Of a DNA stretch of 64,000 bases, positions 34,001 through 58,477 are shown in pieces (positions within the stretch are counted from its first letter, which is position 1; every line of letters starts with the position of its first letter). A program made the position numbers and the translations under genes. Origin of the DNA: Acanthaster planci (Eukaryota > Echinodermata > Asteroidea > Valvatida > Acanthasteridae); the NCBI RefSeq assembly GCF_001949145.1, contig NW_019091379.1:1458574-1522573 (forward strand), written 5' to 3'. The notes under the pieces were generated by a model. That model did no database searches and was not told the DNA's origin. It was given only the letters and a program-made list of their open reading frames with translations.

Positions 34001-36907
34001 CCTGTACCCAATGGGTCTGTGGTGGTTTTCCAGCCAAATGGAGCCATTCTGAATTCCAAAGGGCAAAAGGTCCAACAGCTTCCCCAGGGAGTTCAGTTAA
34101 TTCAGCTCGTCCAGAACATTCCTAATGCCAAACTTGTTGCCTCCGGGACACCCAAGTCAAGCAGTTCACCAGGAACGTCAAGAGCTCAGAATATCATCGC
34201 AGTCCCCTTGTCTCCAGGACAGCTCATGAAGAGTCCTCCCGGAGCAACTGGTGTGCTGGTTTTCAACCAGTCTCCTTCAGCTGGCCTTGGTCCAAGCTTT
34301 GTAAATGGTTCGCTGCCTGGTAGCACTGCATCAGTGGTACAGAAAGACCCCACAACAACGTTTCCATCCTCCAGCAACACTCACATGCTGCAGTTACAGT
34401 CAGACGCAGGAGGTGCGTCACCTCAGGGAGGCTCTAGTGCCGCTCATTCAGGTATTTTTCCCTCTTTGACCCCTACATCCAATCTCTCCAGCAAACAGGA
34501 TCTCCTCACTACACCCCCTGTCCAACCGAGCGCAACCCTAACTTGTCCTTCTACATCGGCCGTGCCAACAGTACTCCTTAGGTCTGCGTATGCTGAGTCA
34601 CCGAAGACTTCCCAGCACGTCATCAATCAGACATCATCTGCTGCAAATCCAGTTGCAGTGCCCATTCCAACAACGTGCGCTTCTCACAACACGTCGACAT
34701 CTGTCACCTTCTCGACCTTGCCAATGCAGAGGCAGCCGGTGTCGGCTCAGGTAGGTATTCCCATCCCCGGGAATCATGATCTGAGTGTTCTGTCCTCGGA
34801 CAGAAGGCTGAAATCAGGCCTCACCGGAAATGACCACAAACAGATACCCATCAATTCAGCATCTGCACTTCTGGCAATCTTGTCCAACACTGCCAACAAG
34901 GATCAAGGTCTGGATGACAGCAGAGGTGCTGGTAAGGTAGCAAAAGCAAATGCCCATTTGGGAAGTTTTAATATGACCAGTACAGTCACCACTCCTCCAG
35001 TATCACAGCTGAATCAAGACAGTGTGAGTCCTGTAGTTTCTGCTGCCTCATTGGAAAGTAGGTCTTCTGAAGATATGAGGTCAAAGTCTGCGATGGTCTC
35101 CTCTTCAAGTCTTACAAATGTCATGCCAGCTGTGCCAACTAAATTAAGCAGGGTCCAGAAAGATCTGCCACCACTTAGCAGTGGCTTGATATCCATATTA
35201 GCAGCGCCAGGTCTTGAGACAGCCCGTGTGAGTCATCCGCAAATGGCACACCAGCAGCCAATTCGAGAAGGCCCTCAACAGACTTCAACCTCCAGTCAGA
35301 GCTTTCCTACCTGTAGCGTCCCAATACACACTGGAAGTCAGCCTTCTGGCGTAGCACCGCATGTGATTCAGATGCCATTTGCCATGGAGATAGGCAACAA
35401 GAAACTAGCTTTATCACCAGTTCAGGTTGTGCAGTCGGCGTCAGTAGCCTCCATCCAGCATCGAATGACACTCCCACAGATCAGCGAGGTAGGCCCTGAT
35501 GCAGTAGAAGCTGTCAATACCAATACCTTGATCAAGCAGGAAATGGAAAAGCTTGGGAATCAACTGGTACAACAAGGCATTTCGGCCTTGCAGCCTGTCC
35601 GCTTTGTCAATGGTGTTGCGCAGGGCACACCAGTGGCTGGTATCCAGCAGCTGGCTGGCGTGGAAGGCCAAGGGAGGCAAAGTACCACGCCCAGTTTCAG
35701 CCATCACTCAAATACAGCCACGCCTATCCCGCTTGGCACAGAGAGTGTTCCCCAGAGCCCCAACGACCCCAATCAGGTGTATTTCACATTCACACCCATC
35801 CAGCAGAGCTTAGAGCCAGTTGATGTCAGCATGACTAGTCCCAACCCAGTTAAGCCCATGCAGAAGCCCAAGCCAACACTGGGCACTCCGCAGGCCAACT
35901 TTGTCACTCCTGTTCGTAAGCGTCGAAGCTCAGGGACTACAAGGCGGCCTAACCCCAACGGTACAAGTTGTCTTCCTCCTGCTATCAGCCGTCAGATCAC
36001 ACCCACCCCATCTCCCAGTGGGAGTCGTTCCTCAACCCCCTTATCACCAGCCTTGGTCTCGGGGAACAACCAAGCAGATACTGCAAGTATGCCACCCCCG
36101 TCACCTGTGACGGTCTTCTCCGACCCAAGCCAGTCTATGACCAACCGAGGAGCTGGCAAGCCTGACCTGCCCAGCCAAAGCCAAACACCTTGGGTGACGA
36201 GTGCCATCGGTAACAGGAAAAGGAATCCATCCGGACCTGCTACCTTCATGCAGTCGACCAAACAGCTCTCTTTAGATACAGCCAACTTCTTACCGGAGGA
36301 GTTAACAGATCTGAACATCCGTGGCTTTGATCCCAGTTTGGAGCTGAATACACAGCAGTACCAGCGCAGTCATAGTGTTCCTCTGCCTGCTTACCAGCCA
36401 GTTGTACTGAGCCAAGATAGGTTCATATCCAATTTTCCTGTATCTGCTGAACAGAGAGGGGTAACTATCAACAACAGGAGCTTTGGAGCTAAGCGCAACC
36501 TTACCCAAGAGTTGCAAGAGATTCAAGTCACAGATGAGGACTTCAATCCAGAGCAGAATTTCCTTGAAGGTAGTGACCCAACTTTTAATGATCTCCTGAA
36601 TGCTGACTTGCAGCAGCCCTCCCAGAGTCAAGGGTCTTGGGTCAGTGACATGCCACAAGAGTGTCCCACCGAATTAGCAGTAGGTTTCCCGATCACCTCT
36701 TGCAGCTCCGAGCGGGATGCCGAGAATGATCTCAGCCTTGCCCAGGGATTGGGGGATAATTCCAACAGTACGACGTCCACCCTGAACGAAGATATAGCCG
36801 CAATGGATGAGATGGGCCCCAATCCAGTCTTTCGTGATTTCACCCTTCCGAGCTGGCCCCAGATGGGTAGCAGTGGCAGTCTGGCCTCACTTGAATGCAG
36901 CATGTGA
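946..36907 (+). CDS. RFX7: RFX7-type winged-helix transcription factor (7 coding exons, 1404 aa)
   Basis: Nuclear regulatory factor X of the RFX5/RFX7 branch, expected to bind X-box DNA. Exons: 946-1046, 27785-27818, 29558-29652, 30346-30468, 31739-31855, 32563-32647, 33248-36907. All junction phases agree and the sum is 4215 nt including the stop. Residues about 46-66 give the leucine-rich segment shared with RFX5/RFX7 (FNDLEKLLLYLKLPTG). Residues about 88-167 are the RFX DNA-binding domain, with NWIRSHLEE, LPKHEVYEEY, ADFGKIMKSVFP, RRLGTRG and YCYSGLRKK. PLLPSM at 172-177 fits the PxLPxL ankyrin-repeat-binding motif. Residues about 205-250 (CEWAEKIF) match the helical region after the DNA-binding domain. 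A charged coiled segment at 277-332 contains QLQKKIQ as in RFX7. RSHSVPL (1225-1231) and RNLTQEL (1268-1274) resemble the vertebrate RFX7 C-terminus, and these favour RFX7 over RFX5. RKRRSS at 1075-1080 is NLS-like. The start at 946 has A at -3 and G at +4. Confidence 0.94.
1205..2368. repeat. Large inverted duplication interrupted by an N gap
   Basis: 1205-1340 is repeated in inverse at 2227-2368 (shared words CACACTAGTGGGGCTA, CGCAATTTCTTTTG). 1504-1548 is inverted at 1624-1670 around a 75-bp spacer. Together these make one foldback with arms of about 340 bp. Small differences (for example AAATCG/GGATCG) show that the arms are not identical. Confidence 0.75.
1671..2226. other. Assembly gap (556 N)
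   Basis: Unresolved bases inside the right arm of the inverted duplication. If the arms are symmetric, the missing sequence is the inverse of 1341-1503. Confidence 0.99.
2373..3662. repeat. Direct duplication, copy A (1290 bp)
   Basis: Starts TACATGTAGGTGATGTAGG and ends AAGCACTACATGTGACCGCG next to a single N at 3663. It matches copy B at 3664-4689 with scattered substitutions and small indels. It contains a 267-bp segment (2720-2986) absent from copy B, with TAT at both junctions. Confidence 0.92.
3664..4689. repeat. Direct duplication, copy B (1026 bp)
   Basis: Begins and ends at the same bases as copy A and is bounded by single Ns at 3663 and 4690. It lacks the 267-bp segment. The flush ends at single-N joins point to two haplotype contigs placed in series. 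Confidence 0.92.
4691..9557 (+). other. RFX7 intron 1, proximal part
   Basis: AT-rich non-coding sequence. GTACATGTAC clusters begin near 5940 (runs at 6104-6124 and 6493-6512), with related words at 7308-7400. Long open frames here are short and show no recognisable protein. Confidence 0.5.
5690..6060. repeat. Cluster of GGATTTTGAAGGATTGAGG-type motifs
   Basis: At least four imperfect copies of GAGGATTTTGGAGGATTGAG occur near 5697-5723, 5892-5913, 5981-6003 and 6028-6056. Similar words recur inverted in hairpins at 27.9 kb and 57.2 kb and near 49.78-49.83 kb, so this is a dispersed family and not a simple microsatellite. Confidence 0.6.
9558..10312. mobile_element. MITE-like element with GATC-rich subterminal repeats
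   Basis: The left end GTGTTTACGCTTGATCC plus GGAGAATCAGATCC (9558-9594) is the inverse of the right end GGATCTGATCC...AAGTGTAAACGC (10278-10312). The subterminal zones are packed with GGATCTGATCC/GGATCAG in both orientations (9590-9660, 10100-10290). There is no transposase, so it is a non-autonomous DNA transposon of about 755 bp. I could not fix a target-site duplication. Confidence 0.72.
10313..13235 (+). other. RFX7 intron 1, segment without recognised gene
   Basis: Non-coding, with homopolymer runs near 11285-11370 and 11898-11932 and repeated GTACATG/ACCGGTA words. Open frames are rich in YMYM and CTCT, the translation of the hexamer repeat, and are not genes. Confidence 0.5.
13236..13325. 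mobile_element. 90-bp foldback element
   Basis: The left arm TTGGCTACGGCTTGAAATTA at 13236 and the inverted right arm ending at 13325 (TAATTTCAAGCTGTAGCCAA) match over about 27 bp with few mismatches around a 36-bp loop. It is a small MITE or hairpin remnant. Confidence 0.7.
14129..14405. mobile_element. MITE-like element of about 277 bp
   Basis: The ends GCATATCTGACGAACCGGCG and, inverted, GCATATCTGATGAACCAACG form terminal inverted repeats of about 22 bp. There is no coding capacity between them. Confidence 0.6.
14406..26416 (+). other. RFX7 intron 1, distal part
   Basis: Non-coding. It holds hexamer-repeat clusters, a 21-bp tandem repeat (19730-19801), a two-copy 18-bp tandem (GTACATACAGTAGGTATT, near 17519-17555) and a CCTTCATCGTC inverted pair (15135-15181). 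I recognise no exon in either strand. Confidence 0.5.
19730..19801. repeat. 21-bp tandem repeat, about 3.3 copies
   Basis: The unit CAGCTTTTAGCAAGCCGTGCT repeats with one substitution (GTTCT) in the last full copy. The unit is a multiple of three, so it keeps a frame open, but there is no sign of a gene. Confidence 0.85.
26417..26645. mobile_element. MITE-like element of 229 bp with about 40-bp terminal inverted repeats
   Basis: The left end TATGGGGCAGTGCGGACATC and, inverted from the right, TATGGGGCAGCGCGGACATC extend inward with good pairing (CAAAAATGGCCGGTA versus GCAAAATGGCAGGTA). The interior is GC-richer (CGCGCC) than the surrounding intron, which fits an inserted element. Confidence 0.75.
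27089..27465. repeat. Minisatellite with 19- and 25-bp units, 17 copies
   Basis: CTGCACCTGTA recurs 17 times from 27094 to 27446. Spacing is either 19 bp (TGTACTGCACCTGTACATG) or 25 bp, the latter adding one TACATG. The order is S L L L S S L S L L L L S S S S then the end copy. One copy has CTTG for CATG. Neither unit is a multiple of three, so several frames stay open. The array sits about 320 bp before exon 2. Confidence 0.95.
27785..27818 (+). CDS. RFX7: RFX7 coding exon 2, 34-nt micro-exon
   Basis: Bounded by a pyrimidine-rich acceptor (TTTTTCTCTCTAATTTTCAG) and a perfect GTAAGT donor. Its 11 full codons read LNVKRRIEAMV. This precedes AEVNKF of exon 3 just as a similar helix precedes EVEKF in RFX7. 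Phases in and out (2 to 0) fit both neighbours. It is too short to be seen as an ORF. Confidence 0.82.
27869..27927. mobile_element. TTAACCCTAAC-ended hairpin element, copy 1
   Basis: The 23-bp arms TTAACCCTAACACTCCTCAA... and its inverse ...GACTGTTAGGGTTAA pair with two mismatches around a loop of about 13 bp. Both ends show TTAA. It lies 50 bp after exon 2. Confidence 0.75.
28170..28400. other. Assembly gap (231 N) in intron 2
   Basis: Unresolved bases between RFX7 exons 2 and 3. An additional exon here is not required by phase. Confidence 0.99.
28401..29557 (+). other. RFX7 intron 2, distal part
   Basis: T-rich non-coding sequence with no recognised element beyond the exon 3 acceptor tract. 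Confidence 0.5.
29558..29652 (+). CDS. RFX7: RFX7 coding exon 3, conserved N-terminal leucine-rich segment
   Basis: Begins after TCCTTCCAG and ends AG|GTGAGA. It encodes AEVNKFNDLEKLLLYLKLP, the RFX5/RFX7-specific helix placed before the DNA-binding domain. In RFX5 this region serves self-association and partner contact. Confidence 0.93.
30346..30468 (+). CDS. RFX7: RFX7 coding exon 4, first half of RFX DNA-binding domain
   Basis: Acceptor TGTTTCCAG, donor CG|GTATGC. It encodes SNWIRSHLEE, TSLPKHEVYEEY and the first two bases of an Arg codon. These are helices 1 and 2 of the winged helix. Confidence 0.95.
30680..31090. repeat. Diverged tandem duplication in RFX7 intron 4
   Basis: Two blocks of about 210 bp share CGTGGACAGGTGGTACA, CATCCT/CCTCTTCGACC, a TGTGATTT-like stretch and GCGTGAGTG/GCGTGTGAGTG in the same order (near 30680-30880 and 30890-31090). 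A (CA)n run occurs at about 30941-30957 in the second block. Similarity is patchy, so the event is old. Confidence 0.5.
31739..31855 (+). CDS. RFX7: RFX7 coding exon 5, recognition helix and wing
   Basis: Acceptor TTCTGACAG. It encodes MHCESATRRVLSPADFGKIM, then SVFPQVKQRRLGTRGNA, giving the recognition helix and the basic wing. The spacing after EEYR equals that of RFX7. The exon ends GCCAA and is followed by the U12 donor ATATCCTT instead of GT. Reading on into the intron would break the family pattern. Confidence 0.95.
31856..32562 (+). other. U12-type AT-AC intron within the RFX DNA-binding domain
   Basis: The intron begins ATATCCTTTG (31856-31865), the U12 5' splice consensus. It ends in AC at 32561-32562 and has CCCTTAACTT at 32546-32555 as branch site, about 10 nt from the 3' end as is typical of U12 introns. 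No GT-AG pair rejoins AK|YCYSG in frame. Using AT-AC gives AA+G = Lys and restores RGNAKYCYSGLRKK exactly. Confidence 0.9.
32563..32647 (+). CDS. RFX7: RFX7 coding exon 6, end of DNA-binding domain and PxLPxL-like motif
   Basis: Starts after the AC of the U12 intron and ends CCA|GTGAGT. It encodes YCYSGLRKKCEIQ, then PPLLPSMESPRKTGP. The PLLPSM hexapeptide sits where RFX5 and RFX7 carry the PxLPxL motif read by RFXANK/ANKRA2 ankyrin repeats. Confidence 0.94.
33248..36907 (+). CDS. RFX7: RFX7 coding exon 7, large last exon
   Basis: Acceptor TTGTCTTGCAG, stop TGA at 36905-36907. It is a single open exon of 1219 codons, like the oversized last coding exon of vertebrate RFX7. It carries the CEWAEKIF helical region, the QLQKKIQ coiled segment, long Ser/Thr/Pro/Gln-rich disordered stretches, RKRRSS, RSHSVPL and an acidic C-terminal tail. 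The coding sequence is GC-richer than the flanking introns. Confidence 0.97.
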   Translation, partial: NDVPYSSSSCKCSQEQQQADLASTIVICEWAEKIFATHFQTTEELAHHLASNKLVSSSVASLTVLSGGKDSSASSKVLRPDVAMGKLPITPEERRKETQHQLQKKIQQRQLSKMKEEHLRQTERHQQALRAEDHLKASKARDERKLLNRSHSMPNEVQMNARTDANAGDAKEQDKTPNGCHFGSQQAEQNGRLAPQSGLQTNNNSNNNSNQLQVSGSAASTITTVKESPNNKRRFTPIQPKTPVRDGAVKMPVPNGSVVVFQPNGAILNSKGQKVQQLPQGVQLIQLVQNIPNAKLVASGTPKSSSSPGTSRAQNIIAVPLSPGQLMKSPPGATGVLVFNQSPSAGLGPSFVNGSLPGSTASVVQKDPTTTFPSSSNTHMLQLQSDAGGASPQGGSSAAHSGIFPSLTPTSNLSSKQDLLTTPPVQPSATLTCPSTSAVPTVLLRSAYAESPKTSQHVINQTSSAANPVAVPIPTTCASHNTSTSVTFSTLPMQRQPVSAQVGIPIPGNHDLSVLSSDRRLKSGLTGNDHKQIPINSASALLAILSNTANKDQGLDDSRGAGKVAKANAHLGSFNMTSTVTTPPVSQLNQDSVSPVVSAASLESRSSEDMRSKSAMVSSSSLTNVMPAVPTKLSRVQKDLPPLSSGLISILAAPGLETARVSHPQMAHQQPIREGPQQTSTSSQSFPTCSVPIHTGSQPSGVAPHVIQMPFAMEIGNKKLALSPVQVVQSASVASIQHRMTLPQISEVGPDAVEAVNTNTLIKQEMEKLGNQLVQQGISALQPVRFVNGVAQGTPVAGIQQLAGVEGQGRQSTTPSFSHHSNTATPIPLGTESVPQSPNDPNQVYFTFTPIQQSLEPVDVSMTSPNPVKPMQKPKPTLGTPQANFVTPVRKRRSSGTTRRPNPNGTSCLPPAISRQITPTPSPSGSRSSTPLSPALVSGNNQADTASMPPPSPVTVFSDPSQSMTNRGAGKPDLPSQSQTPWVTSAIGNRKRNPSGPATFMQSTKQLSLDTANFLPEELTDLNIRGFDPSLELNTQQYQRSHSVPLPAYQPVVLSQDRFISNFPVSAEQRGVTINNRSFGAKRNLTQELQEIQVTDEDFNPEQNFLEGSDPTFNDLLNADLQQPSQSQGSWVSDMPQECPTELAVGFPITSCSSERDAENDLSLAQGLGDNSNSTTSTLNEDIAAMDEMGPNPVFRDFTLPSWPQMGSSGSLASLECSM

Positions 36908-38320
36908 TCCGTGACACAGTCAGGGAACTAAACTTAATGTCCTGAATAGTTTCCTAGTTTACAAGATTGTCAACGTGACTGTTTGAAGAAGATACATAGC
37001 ATCTTCAGAAGCCTGAATTATGCATTTGTTTCAATGTCGGAGCACGCAGATACTACCTAAATTATTACACCCCTGTGAAAAAATGGTATTGGCCACTGTT
37101 AACTTTTGGCTACCTGTTTATTGTTATCCACGTTTTAAAGTCCTCAAATTAATAGTGTAACAGGTTGAATCCAAGTCTGTTACAATTGAACATTGCTTTT
37201 TTGTGTTCTGAGCAGTGTTTGAGTTTGGCTTGTGTTGTGTACATACGTTAGTTTTGCCAACATTTCAAGTCTTTGACCATAATTCAGAAATAAAACAAAT
37301 GGTCACAAACTGGGACTGGACAACGTGTACATTGAGTATTCAGATATTGTCCTGTAGATTTACTTTTCTCCTTTGTTTTAAAATCCTACATTTAAATGTA
37401 CATGTATGTACCGGTATGCACACTGTAGAATATGTGCAACCTTTCTATGCCATTTTTCTGTGTCAGTTGTATTTAACTGACCTTGTTGGATTTGTATTGA
37501 CATGAATGTGAATAGATTTGGAAATATTTTGTGAAGACTTTTTGAGTAAATACTAAAGTGTACATACCAGAAACAAGCTACTTTTTGGCATGAAAGAAAA
37601 GCTGACGTAGCTTTAGTTTTGTGTGAATAAATGAAATGCATTTTTGAAATGTTTTTTTCTGGCACAGTTTGTTACAGTTTTTTTAACGAATTCTCTGTAT
37701 TTTAGATATGAAGTGGAATTGGACGCTAGTTTCATGTGTGATTTATGGTATTTGAAAGTGTTTTCATTTTGGTTTTAAATTACATGTACCTGTTATAGCA
37801 AGGTTTAAGTAATGACGTAGAATAAGAGACAACTTTTTTCTGTGTCTTGGGATTTACCGTTAGTGCATCTGTGATTATTCAAAGAAATACCGTCAAGTTA
37901 ATTGTTTCTGGCTAGGTTTGCCATATTGGTGTAATGTTGTCTTAGGAAAAAGTCAACTGACGATGAAATGCGACTAATGAAATAAAGGAACGTTTGAACA
38001 ATCATTAGGTACAATTGTACATGTATATTTAACATAAAAAAAAATCATTATATATTTTCATAAAAGTGTGATTGGTGATTCGTTCGTGTTGGAGGTGTTT
38101 TCCACCTTTAACCTGTTCATTAGAGCATGCCTCTGACAGGAGACTTGTGTAGATACGCAAGAGAGTATGTCATTTTATTCCATATCTTATTTTTGCTCCT
38201 GGATTTTAACTCTTACATTTGGGCACAGTTTTACTCTGAAGTCTAGGGGAAGGGGCTGTTAGTATTTTTAAACATTAAAAAAAAATCTTATGCATGCTTT
38301 AATAAATTTTTAGACTTGGA
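36908..38320 (+). other. Probable RFX7 3' UTR with candidate poly(A) signals
   Basis: AT-rich sequence after the stop, with AATAAA at 37289-37294, 37626-37631, 37981-37986 and 38301-38306. The first two or the 37981 signal could end the transcript. The sequence does not decide between them. Confidence 0.45.
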
Positions 38321-41300
38321 CAAAAATGATTGAAGATTCAGAAAGTTTCACAAAACATTTGTGGAAAATCAGATGTTTTGTGGGATGGGGAAGCAGGAAT
38401 GGAGGGTTTGCTTGGCTGCCATCTTGAAGACGAGTGCTTTTGTTCACAGGGTATGCACAAAAGAGGTTCCCTATGGAACAAAAGAAAACTGCCCTGCACG
38501 ATGGCTACCATGCAAAGCCTCTATGGCTTCCATTAAATTCCACAACTTCTTCCTGTAGAACTGTGCCCATTAGCCAGCTTTCATATATATTTGGGTTGTC
38601 TCATTGCTTGTGATGTTGCACTCGACTGTGTCATAGGAGAATGCGGGCATGCCTTGATTCTAAGAAGTTGAGTTTACTGAAGGGCAGCTGATAGTGGAAT
38701 GTCATGGCATAAGCCTTTCAATTTACAGAGAAAGCTGTGTAATTATTTGGCGTGTGCTTTTTTTTAATCTATTCTCATCTGGTGGTGACGTGGATAGTTT
38801 TCCCAACACGTGTAAAATAAAATTTGAGAGGTTTTAGGAAGTGCATTTTCTTTTCGTAAGTCACTGTAAAAAAGAAAGGTGGCTTTTTTTGTTGGTACAA
38901 GTTGGACCGATTCTGTTTAAAGGTGTCTTGCCGGAGGAAAGCCCAATATTGGGTAACAAGACTTGGATTATTTTGGACCAAAATGCAGAGGAAATGGCAA
39001 GTGTGTACAACAACGGGCTTGGTGATTTGTAAGAGTGCTGTCATCTAGCAAGACCAACTGCAGGTGGATGGATGAATATGTGGTTCGTGTACTATCATTG
39101 GCATTGTAGTGAGACTATCTCCAGTACATGGAAAAGAGCAGTGTCTGTGTGACTAATGGCAAGGTTCGTTTGCCTGTGCCTGTGCTAGTCAGATCCAAGG
39201 CAATCAGAGAGTTCAGTGCTTTAGTTGATGTATTTATTTCATTACGCATACTGTCCATGCTTGGATAGCACTGATGTAATTAGCTCTCGTATCATCATAG
39301 ATCTTGTCACAGTTGATTTTGTATTGCACCAACAGTAATGGTACCAATTTGGAAACACCGTCAATTACAATGGAGTACAAATACTAGAAACCTTTTATCG
39401 TGAATGGCCTGCTTGATGAGTATTGATGTTAGATGGATGGTCCAAGACCAGACATGTAACCTGTTTCCATGTAGCATTGGTTGTGCACACTTGCCGACGG
39501 TGCTGTTTATGATGGACAGTGTCATGCATGCACTGTAAGCCGGAGGTGGTTCTTACTGTTGCAGTGCAGTGCGTCCCTGCATAGGGATGGTGTTTTGTTG
39601 CGGTGCATTTTACTTGTGAATTTGGTCTCAAGGGTGGTGGCCTTTTATTCGGGCGAAGCAGAAGGTTCCGATGCTCAGTGGATAGTGGCACGGTGCTGTG
39701 GCCATACACGGGCATACAGGGTGTGCAACCTCCTCAAAACCTACAGTAGACCGGAGAACTGATGGCTTTTTTGCAGTCAACGCAACACTGCATTAGGCAG
39801 TCATTCCACCCTGTTTTGTTTAGGTCGGATCAGTTGTTAACTGATCACTGTCCATTCCTGTTTTCCATAATCTGAAAAAAAAAACCACCTGTGGTTGACA
39901 TTTTATGAGGATCACGTGGAACGACAATTCAGCTATGTCTAGTAATTTGTGGCTACAGCTTTGCTTTCTAACCATTTGCAGGCTACTGAAAATAGCCCTA
40001 GCCAGACAATATCCATTTTTACAGAGTATTATTTTTTGGAATAGTTTTGAGCAAGTACAACCAAAGTTCAGCTTTTTTTTTTCCTGGATAGACTGCGGGT
40101 GTCTACTATCCACTGAGCACTTCAGAATTCTAGCTGTTCCCCAGTTTTCTCAGGTTTTCAATGAAGATAAAGAAGACAAAAGGAATTGTACATTTTCTGG
40201 CACTTTGCCAGATTTTTTTCTATGCTGTGTATAACAAGAATCAATTTGTAGTCATTTGTCGAAACCAAAATGGAAATTTTTAATAAGAGGGTGAGAAAGT
40301 GCGTGTAAATTCAGACCTTGAGAAGTTCCTGAAGGTGTTGGAAATACTTTCGAGTGTTTTGTTTTTGTGCATAATTTTTGCAGTTACTATTTCAGGAAGA
40401 TATGGTACATTATGGTCGATCACTACATCTGTTTCTCAAAACTGCAGATATGTTTGCTCTCATGGACTGTGGATGCCTTTCGTTATTGCCAGTCTTTTCT
40501 TCCATGTATGAAAGGGGAACCCCACTGGCGTGGATTGTACACATAATTTTGTGTTAAGAAATGGTATGGGTTAGCAGAAGGTGCGATTGTTTCCAAACAT
40601 TCCCCTTTAAATAGCCAGGTTGAAATGGATGCATCATAATCGATGGGTGTCCCATGAACACTGTGCCCATGTTTGTTTGTTGTGAGAAGTAGTTGTCCTT
40701 GTAAAAGAAAAGCAGTTGTCCATTTTGAATTCAGTAGTCGGAACTGATTATTTAAGAAATGTCAAAAAATTCAAAGTAGCTGCTATTTTGAAGTTGAAAG
40801 GAGACTTCAGCTTGGGTAAAATGCAGATAACATATATGGCTGCATGTCTTGATTAAGAACCCAGGCCACAGAATCATTTACATGTACATGAACTCTCGCA
40901 TCTTCAGTCTCTAACCAAGTGCTACAGAATACTTTGTTCAAGACTTTATGTAAATGCCATTCACTTTTGAGTCTGGAGGTTATTAAAACAGGACGTCTTT
41001 GTGAGATTTTAAACCTGGTTTTAAAACCAGGAAGCTGAATACGTTTGAGGTACAAAATTATAAGGTGAATAAGTGTAGTTGGTCTTAAAGCAATAGAGAT
41101 AAATGTACAGCTTCCATGTAGATTGTCAGTACACTTCAAGTCTCAGGATTGCTCTAATGTTTTTACAGGCAATTAACAGAACGTGTTGTAAAGTTTTCTG
41201 CTCAGTTAGACTCAATTCAAGCCTGAGTTTGTGTGACATCAAGCCATACGGTTGTAACTTGGAGGGCAAGTTGTACGATTTTTTATCTGCAAAGGAACAT

Positions 41301-43656
41301 AGGTTTGGCTTTTAGTCCCTATATGATCCGGCAGGTGTCCCCCCCCCCGCCCCTGACTGCTGTTCTGTGGTGCTCTCCTCACGCACAAATCCCTTCCAGT
41401 CACCTCGCATTCAAAGTGGAATTTGAGGAACAAATGTACCCGGGCATCAATCACCAATGGCCTGCTATACTACTATGAATAGAAGAACATTTGCATAGAC
41501 AAAAATGGCCCAGGTTATTTTTAAATGGCACCAGACTAGACACCTGCTAAGACTTGAATCCAGTCCAGACAAATGCCATTCGAAGATGGCTTCATCCAAA
41601 GTTGGGAACGCATCTTGGTTTTCAACAAACTTCAGGCCAAGATGCATTCAACTTGGGCTGAATCTCAAGTAATGACTTGTGGTTGATTGAAATGGAGAAA
41701 ATTACTTTAATAAGACATGGACTCAAAACAGTAATTTTCCATTCCGCACTGCCATTCAAGACGATCACAGTTGAAACTGTTCAAACTACAATGCAATGGC
41801 TGGATGCACCACAAGCCTGGGTTGCAGGCTGGAACGATTTCTTTGCACACCAATCGAAATAAAACAAGAGGATTGCTTTTCAAAAAGGGTCTTTATAAAA
41901 AGATCTGAGAACAATTGTCTGAGACCTAGAGTTTAGATGAAAATTTTGTCACTGTGCATTTTGAAGTGTGAATATTCCCCACTGGTTCTAGAACTGGTTC
42001 TCTAACTTCTGTACTTTATGTACCATTTCTACCGTCATTTACTTTGCTGTATTCAAACAAGTTTTTTCCTGTGTGCTTTTAATATTTTTAATTATTTCAA
42101 TCCAACTGAAACCAATGTTTTAGGTATTAAACCAGTATTAACTACCATGTGTGATCATGCAACAAAGAGTGGAAGCCTTGGTCGTTTCTTTGACAGTGTT
42201 TTTATTACCGGTAGTCATTCCCTAATTAGTCAAGATGGGACAGGTGGTTGGGAAAGTGCATAATCCTGTGTACATATATGAGTTTCCGTCAAAGGACCAT
42301 CCTTGCTAGATAAACACTTGCTATCTCGTGTGCCTGCATGGAGTTCCCTCTTCCTTTCAACCCGTTTAAGTCAGGGCGCCGAGAACAAATGCCTGCGAAG
42401 GAAATCTGCAGACACTCGGAATATTGCAAGCTACTGTCTGCCCTAATCCACACACGTCCATGTACATTCCGTGTGCACCTGTCGTGTTGACATGCGTTAT
42501 TGTTCAGATGACCTCTAGGCTATCCAATGACTGTTAGACAAAAATTGGCATCTTGCATTTGCCCTTCCCTGAACCCTGTAGGGGAAATTGGGTAAGAGTG
42601 AGCTTCACAGAGCAGACAGGAATGACCCACAAGTACAGCATACCATCCAGCACTTTGGCATGGTTTAAATGACGATCTATAGTCATCTGTTCCTTGGTCT
42701 TTATGATACTACAGAAACGGGATCATTTAAGAGCATTCCAAAGTGTGCACTTCAAGAAAATGTTAAACCCGAGTCCTTGGGCAAGGGATTCCATTATACT
42801 GAGCAGGTGTTGACTCTTCCCATAATGCACTGGGAGGGGGAAATGACCCCAAATGGTAACTTCTTGGGCGTCGTGCTGCAAAAGCAATAGGCCTATGTAC
42901 TGATGACATCACACTTTGTTTATATCTCCACTTTTCCACGGAGCCAGTGTGGGCACATGGTCCACTGAGCACCATAGGAATGCACGAATGTAACACAAAA
43001 GTGTGATATGTCATAAGAACAGAAGTCCACGGTTTGCATTCCCCGATAAAATAAATTGTAAAAGAACAAATACACACTAGTATACACTGGACAATGCAAA
43101 CGTTGCTCCTATGAAGAGCAGATCTCTTCATCCATGAAGCACTTTCAACCCAGGGACAAACAAATTGCTTTGAAAATGAACCATGTGTGTTGAATAAATA
43201 GCACATTGAATAGATTTACTTTGCTACTTGCTACAGACAGGAAGTCTTAATACGTAGGAGGTTTGATTCAACTTTCAACAAAACTTATACAATTGTACTC
43301 ATTCCAGGATTTTCAAACTTTCCAAGGTGACTGTACTAACCAAAGCAGGGATCTTATACAAAGCACAACCAGTAGTGTGTGTGTGTGGGGAAAGGAACTC
43401 TACGATCCATTGATTTTAATAACCCTTCCAGAAGGCCATGCACCTTGGTGTGCAAGAAGGCAGCAGACTTGTGATGTAACAGAGGTTACTCTGGCTTTAA
43501 TATTCTTTTTGGCGTTATTTTCTTGCCTTCAGAAAGTCCACTCCACTGTCGACGACGCTTTCAGCTCATGTTTGGGTTGACAAAACAAACAGTTAATTTA
43601 CTCAGAGGTTTTCCTGAATCATGATACCATTTCACATCTCTGAATACTGAATATCA
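38321..43656. other. Convergent intergenic region between RFX7 and MCCC2
   Basis: No recognised gene on either strand. The MCCC2 3' UTR must begin at 43656 and run leftward. Reverse-strand ATTAAA words occur near 43495 and 43415, and AATAAA (TTTATT on plus) at about 42202. The hexamer repeat is rare here. Confidence 0.4.

Positions 43657-58477
<14,821 letters not shown>

Noticed and set aside
41677-41862. 61-codon plus-strand frame in the RFX7-MCCC2 interval
   Set aside because: Short, no conserved pattern, not flanked by convincing splice sites.
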